A stretch of 32,773 nt of DNA from positions 4,915 through 37,687 of the forward strand of contig DHCC01000095.1 in NCBI GenBank assembly GCA_002398875.1. The letters are read 5' to 3'. Positions within the stretch are counted from its first letter, which is position 1, and every line of letters begins with the position of its first letter. The notes below the pieces were generated by a model, which was given only the letters and a program-made list of their open reading frames with translations, had not been told where the DNA came from and did not search any database. The translations under genes and the position numbers were made by a program. This document shows, piece after piece, positions 8,107 to 16,861 of this stretch. Origin of the DNA: Bacteroidales bacterium UBA4912. GTDB taxonomy: Bacteria; Bacteroidota; Bacteroidia; Bacteroidales; Dysgonomonadaceae.

Positions 8107-8415
8107 AAAAGTAATTTCTTTTCTGTTAAAGTGGCAAAGGTAATAAATTATTTATAAAAAGAGTTTTGTGTAATGATATGTATGACCTATCTTTGAGTAA
8201 TGAGAAGTTAAAAGAATCTATTAAAGAAATATTTCTTTAAATCATTCTTTTTTGACAGGTAAATGTGCTATTTTTGCACTTTAAAGTTAAGGGTTACCCC
8301 GAGACCTTAAAATTATTCGATTCATTTTACGACTAACTTGTGGAAATAATTGGATAGTAGTTGTTTAAAAATTCAAAGTAAATTATATTAAAATTAATCA
8401 TTAAATTAGAACTTT
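8107..8415. promoter_or_regulatory. trpS/sdhC intergenic control region (309 bases)
   Basis: No gene is seen here. It holds a minus-strand -7 box for trpS (CAAAGGTA at 8135-8142, read TACCTTTG). On the plus strand there is a near-ideal promoter, TTTG (8165-8168), 19 bases, TATCTTTG (8188-8195). A perfect palindrome TTAAAGAAATATTTCTTTAA follows at 8221-8240. A second plus-strand -7 box TATTTTTG lies at 8269-8276, with TTTG at 8251-8254 at a poor spacing of 14. A small inverted repeat TTAAGG/CCTTAA (8287-8292 and 8305-8310) would fold in the sdh leader. The last 100 bases are AT-rich and unremarkable. Confidence 0.6.
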
Positions 8416-9090
8416 ATGAGTTGGTTAATCAAATCATCAATCGGGCGGAAGTTTGTGCAAAGCATTTCCGGATTGTTCGTGATTCTGTTCTTATTGTTCC
8501 ATGTTTGTATGAACCTGGTACTTATTTTCAACTACGAAACCTATAATTTCCTGGCGAATGAAGTGCTGGGAGCTAACTGGTGGGCAATTGTAGGAACAGT
8601 TGTCATCTTTTTCGGTTTCGGGGTTCATATCATTTACTCCATCATCCTGACACTACAAAACAGGAAAGCACGCGGAAACATAAGATATGAGTCATCCAGC
8701 AAAACTCCGGTAGCATGGTCATCAAAAAACATGTTTGTTCTGGGTCTTGTAATCGCTCTTTTCCTAGTCCTGCACCTTTATCAGATGTGGTATCAGATGC
8801 AGTTCAAAGAATTATTTATGATCGAAGGAGCACGTCACGACAGTGCTCAGCTGGTGGAAGAGGTTTTTTCAAATATCTGGGTCGTAATTCTATACGTTGT
8901 TGCTTTTATAGCTCTTTGGTTTCACCTTACACACGGTTTCTGGAGTGCTCTCCATACTGTAGGATGGAATAATGACATCTGGATGAAACGTATTAAAATG
9001 ATTGGTAATGTCCTAGCAGCACTTATCTGCATTGGATATATAGCTGTAGCAGTGCTCGTGCACCTCGGATATTCCAACTTATTAGCTTAA
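8416..9090 (+). CDS. sdhC: Succinate dehydrogenase/fumarate reductase cytochrome b subunit
   Basis: A 224-residue membrane anchor of the single-subunit, five-helix (class B, di-haem) type. Hydrophobic segments occur at about 15-38, 55-78, 112-130, 155-178 and 196-218. Conserved His residues in or near them (HVCMN, HIIYS, HLYQMW, WFHLTHGFWSALHT) are the likely haem ligands. It anchors SdhAB to the inner membrane and passes electrons between menaquinol/menaquinone and the Fe-S subunit. It starts the sdhCAB operon; sdhA follows after 19 bases. In Bacteroidales the complex usually works as a fumarate reductase in anaerobic respiration, which is inferred here from lineage. Confidence 0.93.
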   Translation: MSWLIKSSIGRKFVQSISGLFVILFLLFHVCMNLVLIFNYETYNFLANEVLGANWWAIVGTVVIFFGFGVHIIYSIILTLQNRKARGNIRYESSSKTPVAWSSKNMFVLGLVIALFLVLHLYQMWYQMQFKELFMIEGARHDSAQLVEEVFSNIWVVILYVVAFIALWFHLTHGFWSALHTVGWNNDIWMKRIKMIGNVLAALICIGYIAVAVLVHLGYSNLLA

Positions 9091-9109
9091 CTTAAGAAAA
9101 TCAAACATT

Positions 9110-11053
9110 ATGAATAAGATAGATTCAAAAATACCTAAAGGGCCACTAGCCGAGAAATGGACAAACTACAAAAATAACCAGAAACTGGTCAACCCTGCTA
9201 ATAAGAGACGCTTGGACGTAATTGTTGTCGGTACTGGTCTTGGTGGAGCTTCTGCTGCTGCTACACTTGGAGAACAGGGCTTCAACGTACTCAATTTCTG
9301 TATTCAGGATTCACCCAGACGAGCTCACTCAATTGCAGCTCAGGGAGGTATAAATGCTGCGAAGAATTATCCAAACGATGGAGACTCAGTATATCGTCTT
9401 TTCTATGACACCTTAAAAGGTGGGGACTACCGTGCACGCGAGGCAAATGTATATCGTCTTGCTGAAGTTTCAAATGAAATCATAGACCAATGTGTTGCAC
9501 AAGGTGTACCTTTTGCAAGGGAATATGGCGGTCTGCTTGCTAACCGCTCATTTGGAGGTGCTCAGGTATCAAGAACTTTCTACGCAAGAGGACAAACCGG
9601 ACAGCAGCTGCTTCTTGGAGCATATTCTGCTCTGAGCCGTGCAGTACATAAAAAACAGGTGAAGCTTTATACCCGTTACGAGATGGTAGACCTGGTAATT
9701 ATTGATGGCCGTGCACGTGGAATTATTGCACGTAACCTTATTACCGGTAAACTTGAGCGCTTTGGTGCTCATGCAGTTGTTATAGCAACAGGAGGTTATG
9801 GTAATGCTTTCTTCCTTTCAACAAATGCAATGACATCAAATGGATCTGCAGCATGGCAATGTTATAAAAAAGGTGCATATTTCGCTAACCCATGTATGAC
9901 TCAGATACACCCGACTTGTATACCTGTGCATGGTGAGTTTCAATCGAAACTGACACTCATGTCGGAATCGCTTAGAAATGACGGTCGAATCTGGGTACCT
10001 AAAAAGAAAGAAGATGCTGAGGCAATCAGAAATGGTAAGCTTAAGCCTACGGAAATAAAAGAGGAAGACCGCGATTACTACCTGGAACGCCGTTATCCTG
10101 CATTCGGGAACCTTGTACCTCGTGACGTGGCTTCTAGAGCCGCTAAAGAGCGTTGTGATGCCGGCTATGGTGTCGGTACAACAGGTCTGGCTGTTTATCT
10201 TGATTTTGCTGATGCAATTGAAAGGCTTGGCAAGGATGTGGTTGAGGCTCGTTATGGAAACCTATTCCAGATGTATGAAAAAATTGTTGACGATAATCCT
10301 TATGAGACTCCTATGATGATTTATCCTGCAATTCACTACACAATGGGTGGTATTTGGGTTGATTACGAACTGATGTCTACTATTCCAGGTTTATTTGCTA
10401 TTGGAGAAGCTAACTTCTCTGATCACGGTGCAAACAGACTTGGTGCTTCTGCTCTTATGCAGGGTCTTGCTGATGGTTATTTCGTTCTTCCTTACACAAT
10501 TCAGAATTATCTGTCTGATCAGATTTCTGTTCCTCATATCAAAACAGATTCTCCTGAATTTGAAAAAACTGAGAAAGAGATTAATGAAAAAATTGATCGT
10601 CTGATGAGTATCAAAGGAAAGCATTCTGTTGACAGCATCCATAAAAAACTTGGTCACATAATGTGGGAGTATGTTGGAATGAACAGAAATGAGACCGGCT
10701 TGAAAAAAGCTATTGAGGAAATTAAGGAGATCAAGAAAGACTTCTGGACTAATGTACGTATCCCGGGTGAGAAAAATACTCTAAATATGGAACTGGAAAA
10801 AGCGCTCAGACTTGCCGACTTCATTGAAATGGGTGAACTGATTGCTCACGATGCACTTGACAGAGAGGAATCTTGCGGAGGCCACTTCCGTACTGAACAC
10901 CAAACACCAGAGGGTGAAGCTTTAAGACACGATGATGAGTTCTCTTATGTTTCTTGCTGGGAATATAAAGGAGAGGACAAAGATCCTGTTATGTATAAGG
11001 AACCACTGGATTACGAATTTGTTGTTCGTCAGCAGAGAAACTATAAATCATAA
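9110..11053 (+). CDS. sdhA: Succinate dehydrogenase/fumarate reductase flavoprotein subunit
   Basis: A 647-residue catalytic subunit carrying covalent FAD and interconverting succinate and fumarate on the cytoplasmic side. The FAD dinucleotide fold is VVGTGLGGASAAATLGEQG (about 40-58). The flavin-attachment segment HSIAAQGGINAAKN includes the His normally linked to FAD. The substrate and active-site region includes HYTMGGIWVDY and the late FAD-binding segment LFAIGEANFSDHGANRLGASAL. The C-terminal domain contains ESCGGHFRTEHQT. Length is that of the epsilon-proteobacterial/Bacteroidetes type rather than the shorter E. coli SdhA. sdhB follows 11 bases later. Confidence 0.97.
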   Translation: MNKIDSKIPKGPLAEKWTNYKNNQKLVNPANKRRLDVIVVGTGLGGASAAATLGEQGFNVLNFCIQDSPRRAHSIAAQGGINAAKNYPNDGDSVYRLFYDTLKGGDYRAREANVYRLAEVSNEIIDQCVAQGVPFAREYGGLLANRSFGGAQVSRTFYARGQTGQQLLLGAYSALSRAVHKKQVKLYTRYEMVDLVIIDGRARGIIARNLITGKLERFGAHAVVIATGGYGNAFFLSTNAMTSNGSAAWQCYKKGAYFANPCMTQIHPTCIPVHGEFQSKLTLMSESLRNDGRIWVPKKKEDAEAIRNGKLKPTEIKEEDRDYYLERRYPAFGNLVPRDVASRAAKERCDAGYGVGTTGLAVYLDFADAIERLGKDVVEARYGNLFQMYEKIVDDNPYETPMMIYPAIHYTMGGIWVDYELMSTIPGLFAIGEANFSDHGANRLGASALMQGLADGYFVLPYTIQNYLSDQISVPHIKTDSPEFEKTEKEINEKIDRLMSIKGKHSVDSIHKKLGHIMWEYVGMNRNETGLKKAIEEIKEIKKDFWTNVRIPGEKNTLNMELEKALRLADFIEMGELIAHDALDREESCGGHFRTEHQTPEGEALRHDDEFSYVSCWEYKGEDKDPVMYKEPLDYEFVVRQQRNYKS

Positions 11054-11064
11054 AAAAAATCATC

Positions 11065-11820
11065 ATGGATAAAGATATCAATATAAAAGTAAAAGTTTGG
11101 CGTCAGAACGGACCGAAAGACAAAGGCCATTTTGAAGTATACCCATTGGAAAATATCTCACAGGGCAGTTCATTTCTTGAAATGCTGGATATACTAAACG
11201 AAAAACTTATTAATGAAGATAAGGAACCAATTGTATTCGATCATGACTGCCGTGAAGGTATTTGCGGTATGTGCAGTCTGTACATAAACGGACACCCTCA
11301 TGGTCCCGATGAAGATATAACTACTTGTCAGCTTCACATGCGCACATTTGATGAGGGAGATACTATTACAATTGAGCCATGGCGTTCTACTGCATTCCCG
11401 GTGATTAAGGACCTCATGGTTGACAGAACTGCTTTCGACAAGATAATACAGGCAGGGGGATACACTTCAGTAAACACTGGTGGTACTCCGGATGCAAATG
11501 CCATACTGATTCCTCATGATCAGGCTGAGATGGCAATGGATGCTGCTGCATGTATTGGTTGTGGTGCATGTGTTGCGGCATGTAAGAATGGCTCTGCAAT
11601 GCTTTTTGTATCTGCTAAAGTTAGTCAGCTAGCACTACTGCCCCAGGGTAAAGTTGAAGCAGCAAAACGTGCCAAGTCTATGGTTGCCAAAATGGACGAA
11701 CTGGGTTTCGGTAACTGTACTAACACCGGAGCCTGCGAAGTAGAGTGTCCTAAAAACATTTCTATCTCCAACATCGCCAGATTAAACCGTGAATTTTTGA
11801 AAGCTAAATTCAAAGATTAG
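11065..11820 (+). CDS. sdhB: Succinate dehydrogenase/fumarate reductase iron-sulfur subunit
   Basis: A 251-residue subunit linking SdhA flavin to the SdhC haems. The N-terminal plant-type ferredoxin domain has the [2Fe-2S] ligands in CREGICGMCS and the distal CQLHM cysteine. The C-terminal domain has CIGCGACVAACKNG and CTNTGACEVECPKNI for the [4Fe-4S] and [3Fe-4S] clusters. It is the last gene of the operon and is followed by a strong terminator at 11874-11921. Length and motif spacing are normal for the family. Confidence 0.97.
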   Translation: MDKDINIKVKVWRQNGPKDKGHFEVYPLENISQGSSFLEMLDILNEKLINEDKEPIVFDHDCREGICGMCSLYINGHPHGPDEDITTCQLHMRTFDEGDTITIEPWRSTAFPVIKDLMVDRTAFDKIIQAGGYTSVNTGGTPDANAILIPHDQAEMAMDAAACIGCGACVAACKNGSAMLFVSAKVSQLALLPQGKVEAAKRAKSMVAKMDELGFGNCTNTGACEVECPKNISISNIARLNREFLKAKFKD

Positions 11821-11873
11821 AATATAGCATAGAGTATTTGAGTGTAATAATATAGCACTTAAGACCTAATGTT

Positions 11874-11921
11874 AAAGCGTTTCATCACTTTTATAAAGAG
11901 ATGGAGCGCTTTTCTCTTTTT
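11874..11921 (+). terminator. Intrinsic terminator after sdhB
   Basis: The arms at 11874-11886 and 11900-11912 form a 13-pair stem (AAAGCG...CGCTTT at the base, with two G-U pairs higher up) around a 13-base loop. It is followed by a T-rich run TTTCTCTTTTT. Confidence 0.8.
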
Positions 11922-11960
11922 AACTATTTACACATATTTAACAACCTATTTCTAATCTTC

Positions 11961-11992
11961 TTTGTTTAATCAAAGTCACAGGTATAACTTTG
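11961..11992 (+). promoter_or_regulatory. Promoter of the outer-membrane protein/priA unit
   Basis: TTTG (11961-11964) and TAACTTTG (11985-11992) are separated by 20 bases, a good match to the Bacteroidetes sigma factor consensus. The predicted start near 12000 gives a leader of about 45 bases to the ATG at 12045. Confidence 0.65.
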
Positions 11993-12044
11993 TGTGGCTT
12001 TTTAGAGTTTGAGTTGAGAACAATAAAAACCAAAACAGATTAAT

Positions 12045-12692
12045 ATGAAAACAAAAAGTATTATCAGAACCGGACTAGCAATGGTGTTTATATTATTGCT
12101 TAGTGCTCCGACTTTCTCGCAGGTGAGATTCGGATTAAGAGCAAGTGTAGGGCTAAACAATCCCGACTTTAAAACCCCTAACGAAACTTTTAATGTTGAG
12201 AATATGACATCTTACAGTATAGGTCCTTCAATTGAAGCAATGTTTCTGCCTCTAGGTGTTGCCGATTTTGGTATAGATGCTGCCCTGCTTTATAACGATA
12301 ACAGAATGTCAATTACCCCACCCCCTGGAGATGAAACTGGAACCTCTACTGAGATTGCAAACCGTTATCTCAATCTACCGGTTAATGCTAAACTTAAATT
12401 TGGATTAGGTATGTTGCCACTTAGACTATTTGCAACAGCAGGACCTTGGGCCGGATATCTGATTGATGGAGACGAATTTAAAGTATCTGATATAACAGAA
12501 GATGTAAAAGCTAAAGAATTTCAGGCAGGAGCTAATCTGGGCTTTGGTGTAGAACTGCTTGATTTTCTTCAGGTAGGTCTTAACTATAGCGTTAAGCTTA
12601 CAGATAACTACGCAACAGATATTCCTGACTGGAGTCATCCTTTAAATGGCAAAAACGAATCCTGGACTATAACCGGTACAATTTATTTTTAA
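12045..12692 (+). CDS. Outer-membrane beta-barrel protein (porin family)
   Basis: A 215-residue protein with a clear signal peptide: Lys-rich start, hydrophobic core around residues 11-20, and likely cleavage near Ser25-Gln26. An alternating hydrophobic pattern follows, with strands such as RFGLRASVGLN, SYSIGPSIEAMF, LNLPVNAKLKFG and FLQVGLNYSVKL. It ends with an aromatic C-terminal strand, TGTIYF, the usual signature for outer-membrane insertion. It fits the outer-membrane beta-barrel (OMP_b-brl / PorT-like) families common in Bacteroidetes, with perhaps eight strands. The specific function is unknown. It has its own promoter, and priA begins 9 bases after its stop, an odd pairing of functions. 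Confidence 0.82.
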   Translation: MKTKSIIRTGLAMVFILLLSAPTFSQVRFGLRASVGLNNPDFKTPNETFNVENMTSYSIGPSIEAMFLPLGVADFGIDAALLYNDNRMSITPPPGDETGTSTEIANRYLNLPVNAKLKFGLGMLPLRLFATAGPWAGYLIDGDEFKVSDITEDVKAKEFQAGANLGFGVELLDFLQVGLNYSVKLTDNYATDIPDWSHPLNGKNESWTITGTIYF

Positions 12693-12701
12693 TTTCGGTA
12701 C

Positions 12702-14939
12702 ATGTATGCTGATGTAATACTCCCGTTACCATTTTCCGATCTATATACATACGCAGTACCTGCGGAAATGATAAACACTATTGCCAGAGGCTCAAAAGTA
12801 ATTGTTCCCTTCGGCAATCGGAAGTTTTATACAGCTATTGTAAACAAAATTCACGAAAAAGAGCCAAAGGATTTTAAAGTAAAGGAGATTCATTCTCTAA
12901 CCGATTCACAACCTGTTGTAAACGAGCAGCAGTTGAATTTGTGGGAATGGATCTCTTTTTATTATTTATCTCCTCTTGGTGATGTATATAAAACAGCTCT
13001 GCCTTCCTCAATGAAGTCAGATGATCTCAAATCAAAGTTCAAACCTAAAACAGAGACTTTTATAAAGATAAACCCGGATCTGGATACTGTTAATATCAAA
13101 GACCTTATCGGCAGAGCAACAAAACAACAATCTTTGTTAGCAGAACTGCAAAACCTTCTTTCAGTCAGCAAAAAGGAGCAAATAAGCAGAAAAGAAATCT
13201 CTGAATTAAGTAATTATTCCATTTCTGTACTAAACGGACTTATTACCAAAAACATACTGCTATCTGTTACAATTGAAACTAGTAGGATAGACTCAGATAT
13301 TAAACCGTCACGCAAACCTTTTCCTCTTAACGAGTTTCAACAAGAAGCACTTCATGAAATATTCAACTGTTTTGATATCAAACCAACATGTCTGTTACAC
13401 GGAGTTACATCCAGCGGCAAAACGGAAATTTATATACATCTTATTGATAAAGCACTTTCGTCCGGAAAGCAAACACTATATCTGGTACCTGAAATCGCAC
13501 TTACTACTCAGCTGACACAGCGATTGCAAGCAGTCTTTGGCAATAAACTAGGAATCTATCATTCTAAAATCAATGATAATGAAAGAGCTGAAATATGGCA
13601 AAAAATGTTATCTGATAATCCTTATGAGATAATATTAGGTGTACGTTCGTCTCTTTTTCTACCCTTTCAGAAATTGGGACTAGTTGTTGTAGATGAAGAA
13701 CATGAAATGAGCTACAAACAACAGGAACCTTCTCCGCGATATCATGCTCGGGACACAGCTCTAATGCTTGCACATCAGTATGGGGCAAAAACGATTCTGG
13801 GCTCAGCCACACCTTCAATGGAATCTTTTTTTAACACAAAAAACGGAAAGTATGGACTTGTAACGCTAAAAGAGCGATACAAAAACATTACAATGCCGGA
13901 GATTCAAATTGAGAATACGTTTGAGCTGCGTAAAAGGAAGAAGATGAAATCTCTTTTGACACCTGATCTCATAGAGCAAATGAAACAGTGTCTTGAAAAA
14001 GAAGAACAGGTTATCCTGTTTCGAAACAGGCGAGGATTCGCCTCACTTATTGAATGTGAACAGTGTGCGTGGACTCCAAAATGCAAACGTTGCGATGTCA
14101 CACTCACATATCATAAAAAACGCAACAGACTAATTTGCCATTACTGCAACGCATCCTACGCTATTCCTGATGAGTGTCCTTCTTGCGGTTCAGAAAAGCT
14201 AAAATCGCTGGGGCAAGGCACGGAACAACTTGAAGAAGAGGTTAGTCGTCTTTTCCCTGACTATGTTATAGACAGAATGGATCTTGACACTACACGCGGG
14301 AAAAATGATTACGATAGAATTATTGATGATTTCCAGAATAGGAGGATTCAGATTCTTATTGGAACACAGATGCTTTCTAAAGGACTCGATTTTGAGAATG
14401 TAGGAATAGTAGGAATAATATCTGCCGACTCACTGCTCAACTACCCCGATTTCCGTTCTCACGAACGTGGGTTTCAGCTAATGATGCAAGCTGCCGGACG
14501 TGCAGGTCGTAAAAAAAGACGGGGAAAAGTAATTATACAGAGTGCAGACCCCGACCAGCAGATTTACAAATACATATCAAATTACGACTATAAAGGTTTT
14601 TTTGATGCTCAAATGGCTGAAAGAAAGCTGTTTAATTATCCTCCATTTAGTCGTCTGATCTCAATTGTACTCAAGCACAGAATTGAAAAGCAAGTTGAAT
14701 CAGCTTCCGAATATATGGCTGTGCAACTCAGACAATCTTTTGGTGAGATGGTACAAGGGCCAACTAAACCAATGGTCAGCTTCATACAGCGTTATCACCT
14801 GAGAGAGATTCTGCTTAAACTTGACAATAACCTGCCTCTTAAGAAAACACGTGAGACAATAAAATCAGCTGAATCAAGTCTTCATTCAAAAACTGAATTT
14901 AAATATATATTGATTCAGTTCGATGTGGACAAGGTATAA
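12702..14939 (+). CDS. priA: Primosomal protein N', replication restart helicase PriA
   Basis: A 745-residue superfamily 2 helicase that recognises stalled forks and reloads the replicative helicase. The N-terminal 3'-DNA-end binding domain begins YADVILPLPFSDLYTYAVP. Walker A is GVTSSGKTE (about 233-241) and Walker B is VVDEEHEMSYKQQ (about 328-340), followed by GSATPS. A zinc-binding insert (about 450-495) shows four Cys pairs: CEQC, CKRC, CHYC and CPSC. The helicase C-terminal motif MMQAAGRAGR follows. It is slightly shorter than many Bacteroides homologues but close to E. coli PriA. It may be translated from the promoter at 11961-11992. Confidence 0.95.
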   Translation: MYADVILPLPFSDLYTYAVPAEMINTIARGSKVIVPFGNRKFYTAIVNKIHEKEPKDFKVKEIHSLTDSQPVVNEQQLNLWEWISFYYLSPLGDVYKTALPSSMKSDDLKSKFKPKTETFIKINPDLDTVNIKDLIGRATKQQSLLAELQNLLSVSKKEQISRKEISELSNYSISVLNGLITKNILLSVTIETSRIDSDIKPSRKPFPLNEFQQEALHEIFNCFDIKPTCLLHGVTSSGKTEIYIHLIDKALSSGKQTLYLVPEIALTTQLTQRLQAVFGNKLGIYHSKINDNERAEIWQKMLSDNPYEIILGVRSSLFLPFQKLGLVVVDEEHEMSYKQQEPSPRYHARDTALMLAHQYGAKTILGSATPSMESFFNTKNGKYGLVTLKERYKNITMPEIQIENTFELRKRKKMKSLLTPDLIEQMKQCLEKEEQVILFRNRRGFASLIECEQCAWTPKCKRCDVTLTYHKKRNRLICHYCNASYAIPDECPSCGSEKLKSLGQGTEQLEEEVSRLFPDYVIDRMDLDTTRGKNDYDRIIDDFQNRRIQILIGTQMLSKGLDFENVGIVGIISADSLLNYPDFRSHERGFQLMMQAAGRAGRKKRRGKVIIQSADPDQQIYKYISNYDYKGFFDAQMAERKLFNYPPFSRLISIVLKHRIEKQVESASEYMAVQLRQSFGEMVQGPTKPMVSFIQRYHLREILLKLDNNLPLKKTRETIKSAESSLHSKTEFKYILIQFDVDKV

Positions 14940-14946
14940 AAGCAAA

Positions 14947-14976
14947 AAACCGTTACCCCTTGAGGAGTACCGGTTT
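14947..14976. terminator. Two-way terminator between priA and rng
   Basis: The stem pairs AAACCG (14947-14952) with CGGTTT (14971-14976). An inner UACCCC/GGAGUA helix has one mismatch, and the loop is TTGA. On the plus strand it is followed by a T-rich stretch to about 14991. On the minus strand the stem runs straight into a T run (complement of 14944-14949). It can serve both convergent genes. Confidence 0.7.
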
Positions 14977-15010
14977 CTTTACTGTTTTTTTAGTTCCGTT
15001 TTCACGAAAA

Positions 15011-16579
15011 CTATTTCATTTCAATTTCTTCCTTCAGATCAATTTCATTTCCGTCTTTATCGTAAAATTCATATTGCAGGAAACCAAGTTTCTGATTTGG
15101 TATTATTTTCACACCTGCATTATACTTTTTCTTCCATTTACTCTTCAACGAAAAGAAACCTTGCTGAACATACGCTGCAACATAAGGATGTATGTGCAGA
15201 CTGAATTTCTTCACTTTTAGATTATTCACCAAATAATCAATCTTTCCTTCCAGGGTGTCCGTAAATAGGAAAGAAGATTTTATTTTTCCTTTGCCAAAGC
15301 AAGTGGGGCATACTTCGCTAGTGGCAACTTCCATTTCGGGACGTACACGCTGACGCGTTATTTGCATTATCCCGAACTTGCTCAATGGTAAAATGTTATG
15401 CTTTGCTCTATCAGTTGACATCAGCTCTTGCATCTTAGACAACAGCTTGTTGCGATGCTCACCTTTATTCATATCGATAAAGTCAATTACAATAATGCCT
15501 CCCATGTCGCGTAACCGAAGCTGACGGGCAATCTCTTCTGCAGCAGCAACATTTACTTCATAAGCGCTGTCTTCCTGCCCAAGTTTTGATTTGTTGCGAT
15601 TTCCGCTATTAACGTCGATCACATGCAATGCTTCAGTGTGCTCAATTATGAGATAAGCACCATTCTTAAAAGTAACAGTTTTTCCAAAGAGCGATTTTAC
15701 TTGTTTTGTAACACCGAAATTATCTAAAATTGGCAATGCACCTTTATATTCTTTTACGATATTTTTTCTGTCGGGTGCAATGAGATTTACATATTCGGCA
15801 ATTTGTTTAGACACGTTACTGTCATTAACGTGTATCTGTTCGAAAGAGGGATTGAAAATATCGCGTAATAGTGCTACAGTGCGTCCTGTCTCTTCATACA
15901 CCAGAGCCGGAGCTTTAGCTTTCTGTATCTTGCTGATACTGTCTTCCCATCTTTTAACCAGAACTTTAAGCTCTGCATCTAAGTCGGCAACCCGCTTACC
16001 CTCAGCATTTGTTCTAATAATAACCCCATAATTCTTGGGCTTTATACTTTGAATCAGCTGACGAAGTCGCGCGCGCTCCTCCCTTGATTTGATTTTTTGT
16101 GATACCGATACACGGTTGATAAATGGAATTAAAACCATAAACCTTCCTGCGAAAGAGATTTCGGCAGTCAACCTGGGTCCTTTGGTAGAAATAGGTTCTT
16201 TGGCAATTTGTACCAAAATTTCCTGTCCTACTTTTAGAACATCCGAGATTAAGCCATCCTTATCAATATCGGGTTGCAGCTTCATCTTCTGGAGCTGCAG
16301 ATTTTTTTTCTTGTCTTCAACCAATTTCTGAAATTGCAGAATCGAGTTGAATTCAACCCCTAAATCCAAATAGTGAAGAAAAGCGTCCTTTTTGTGTCCC
16401 ACGTTCACAAATGCGGCGTTTAGGGCGGGCATAAGTTTTTTTACTTTGCCCATGTAGACATTTCCAACCGCGTAAGATTCGTCTTGATTTTCTTGTTGCA
16501 ATTCTACTAGTTTCTTGTCTTCAAGAACAGCAATCGTAATCTCGTTCGGTTGAACATCTACAACAAGTTCGCTTGTCAC
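15011..16579 (-). CDS. rng: Ribonuclease G/E family endoribonuclease
   Basis: A 522-residue RNase G-type enzyme that cleaves single-stranded AU-rich RNA, acting in rRNA maturation and mRNA decay. An N-terminal S1-like RNA-binding domain is visible in YAVGNVYMGKVKKLMPALNAAFVNVG (41-66, shown here in two joined parts). The catalytic metal-binding region has LHVIDVNSGN and IIVIDFIDMN, each with the expected Asp. The zinc-link cysteines are in VCPTCFGKGK. It lacks the long disordered scaffold tail of RNase E. A long leader of about 165 bases separates it from the small upstream gene and contains a hairpin at 16676-16717. Confidence 0.93.
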   Translation of the reverse strand: MTSELVVDVQPNEITIAVLEDKKLVELQQENQDESYAVGNVYMGKVKKLMPALNAAFVNVGHKKDAFLHYLDLGVEFNSILQFQKLVEDKKKNLQLQKMKLQPDIDKDGLISDVLKVGQEILVQIAKEPISTKGPRLTAEISFAGRFMVLIPFINRVSVSQKIKSREERARLRQLIQSIKPKNYGVIIRTNAEGKRVADLDAELKVLVKRWEDSISKIQKAKAPALVYEETGRTVALLRDIFNPSFEQIHVNDSNVSKQIAEYVNLIAPDRKNIVKEYKGALPILDNFGVTKQVKSLFGKTVTFKNGAYLIIEHTEALHVIDVNSGNRNKSKLGQEDSAYEVNVAAAEEIARQLRLRDMGGIIVIDFIDMNKGEHRNKLLSKMQELMSTDRAKHNILPLSKFGIMQITRQRVRPEMEVATSEVCPTCFGKGKIKSSFLFTDTLEGKIDYLVNNLKVKKFSLHIHPYVAAYVQQGFFSLKSKWKKKYNAGVKIIPNQKLGFLQYEFYDKDGNEIDLKEEIEMK

Positions 16580-16675
16580 AATTGTTCTTTTTATAATTAT
16601 TAAAATACTTTCGGGATTCTGTCATCACAACAGAAATCGATTCACTCCTGAATCATATCCCTTTTAATACACAAA

Positions 16676-16717
16676 GAACAAACTTATCACCCTAAAGGTT
16701 TTCTTATAAGTTTGTTC
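16676..16717 (-). other. Long hairpin in the rng leader
   Basis: A perfect 12-base inverted repeat (GAACAAACTTAT at 16676-16687, complement at 16706-16717) with an 18-base spacer holds a smaller ACC/GGT pair. It lies between the COX24-like gene and rng. In the direction of transcription it is followed by only a weak T-rich stretch (TTCTTTGTG), so it is a poor intrinsic terminator. It could be a processing, stability or regulatory element. Confidence 0.5.
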
Positions 16718-16745
16718 CTGTATATGGCTGAAAGATGTTACAGGC

Positions 16746-16838
16746 CTATTTTTTCTTCTTGTGCCTATTCTTTCTTAGTCTTTTCTTACGCTTGTGTACA
16801 GACATTTTATGCCTTTTTCTTTTTTTTCCGCTTGGCAT
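16746..16838 (-). CDS. 30-residue basic AURKAIP1/COX24-type protein (bS22-like)
   Basis: This very short gene reads Met-Pro-Ser-Gly followed almost entirely by Lys, Arg and His, including KMSVHKRKKRLRKNRHKKKK and ending at a TAG. The pattern resembles the COX24/AURKAIP1 domain, the motif shared by mitochondrial mS38 and the mycobacterial small-subunit protein bS22. Similar mini-proteins occur across Bacteroidetes. It is probably an rRNA-binding component of the 30S subunit. A strong AGGAG site lies 7-8 bases before the ATG. It follows the HU-family gene by 23 bases and probably shares its transcript. The family match is by eye; the coding call is strong because start, ribosome site and composition agree. 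Confidence 0.82.
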   Translation of the reverse strand: MPSGKKRKRHKMSVHKRKKRLRKNRHKKKK

Positions 16839-16861
16839 GTTTTAAATCTCCTATTTATTAA

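Noticed and set aside
8252..8257. TTGACA, resembling an E. coli -35 element, upstream of sdhC
   Set aside because: No TATAAT lies at 17 bases, and Bacteroidetes primary sigma factors use TTTG/TAnnTTTG. Probably chance.
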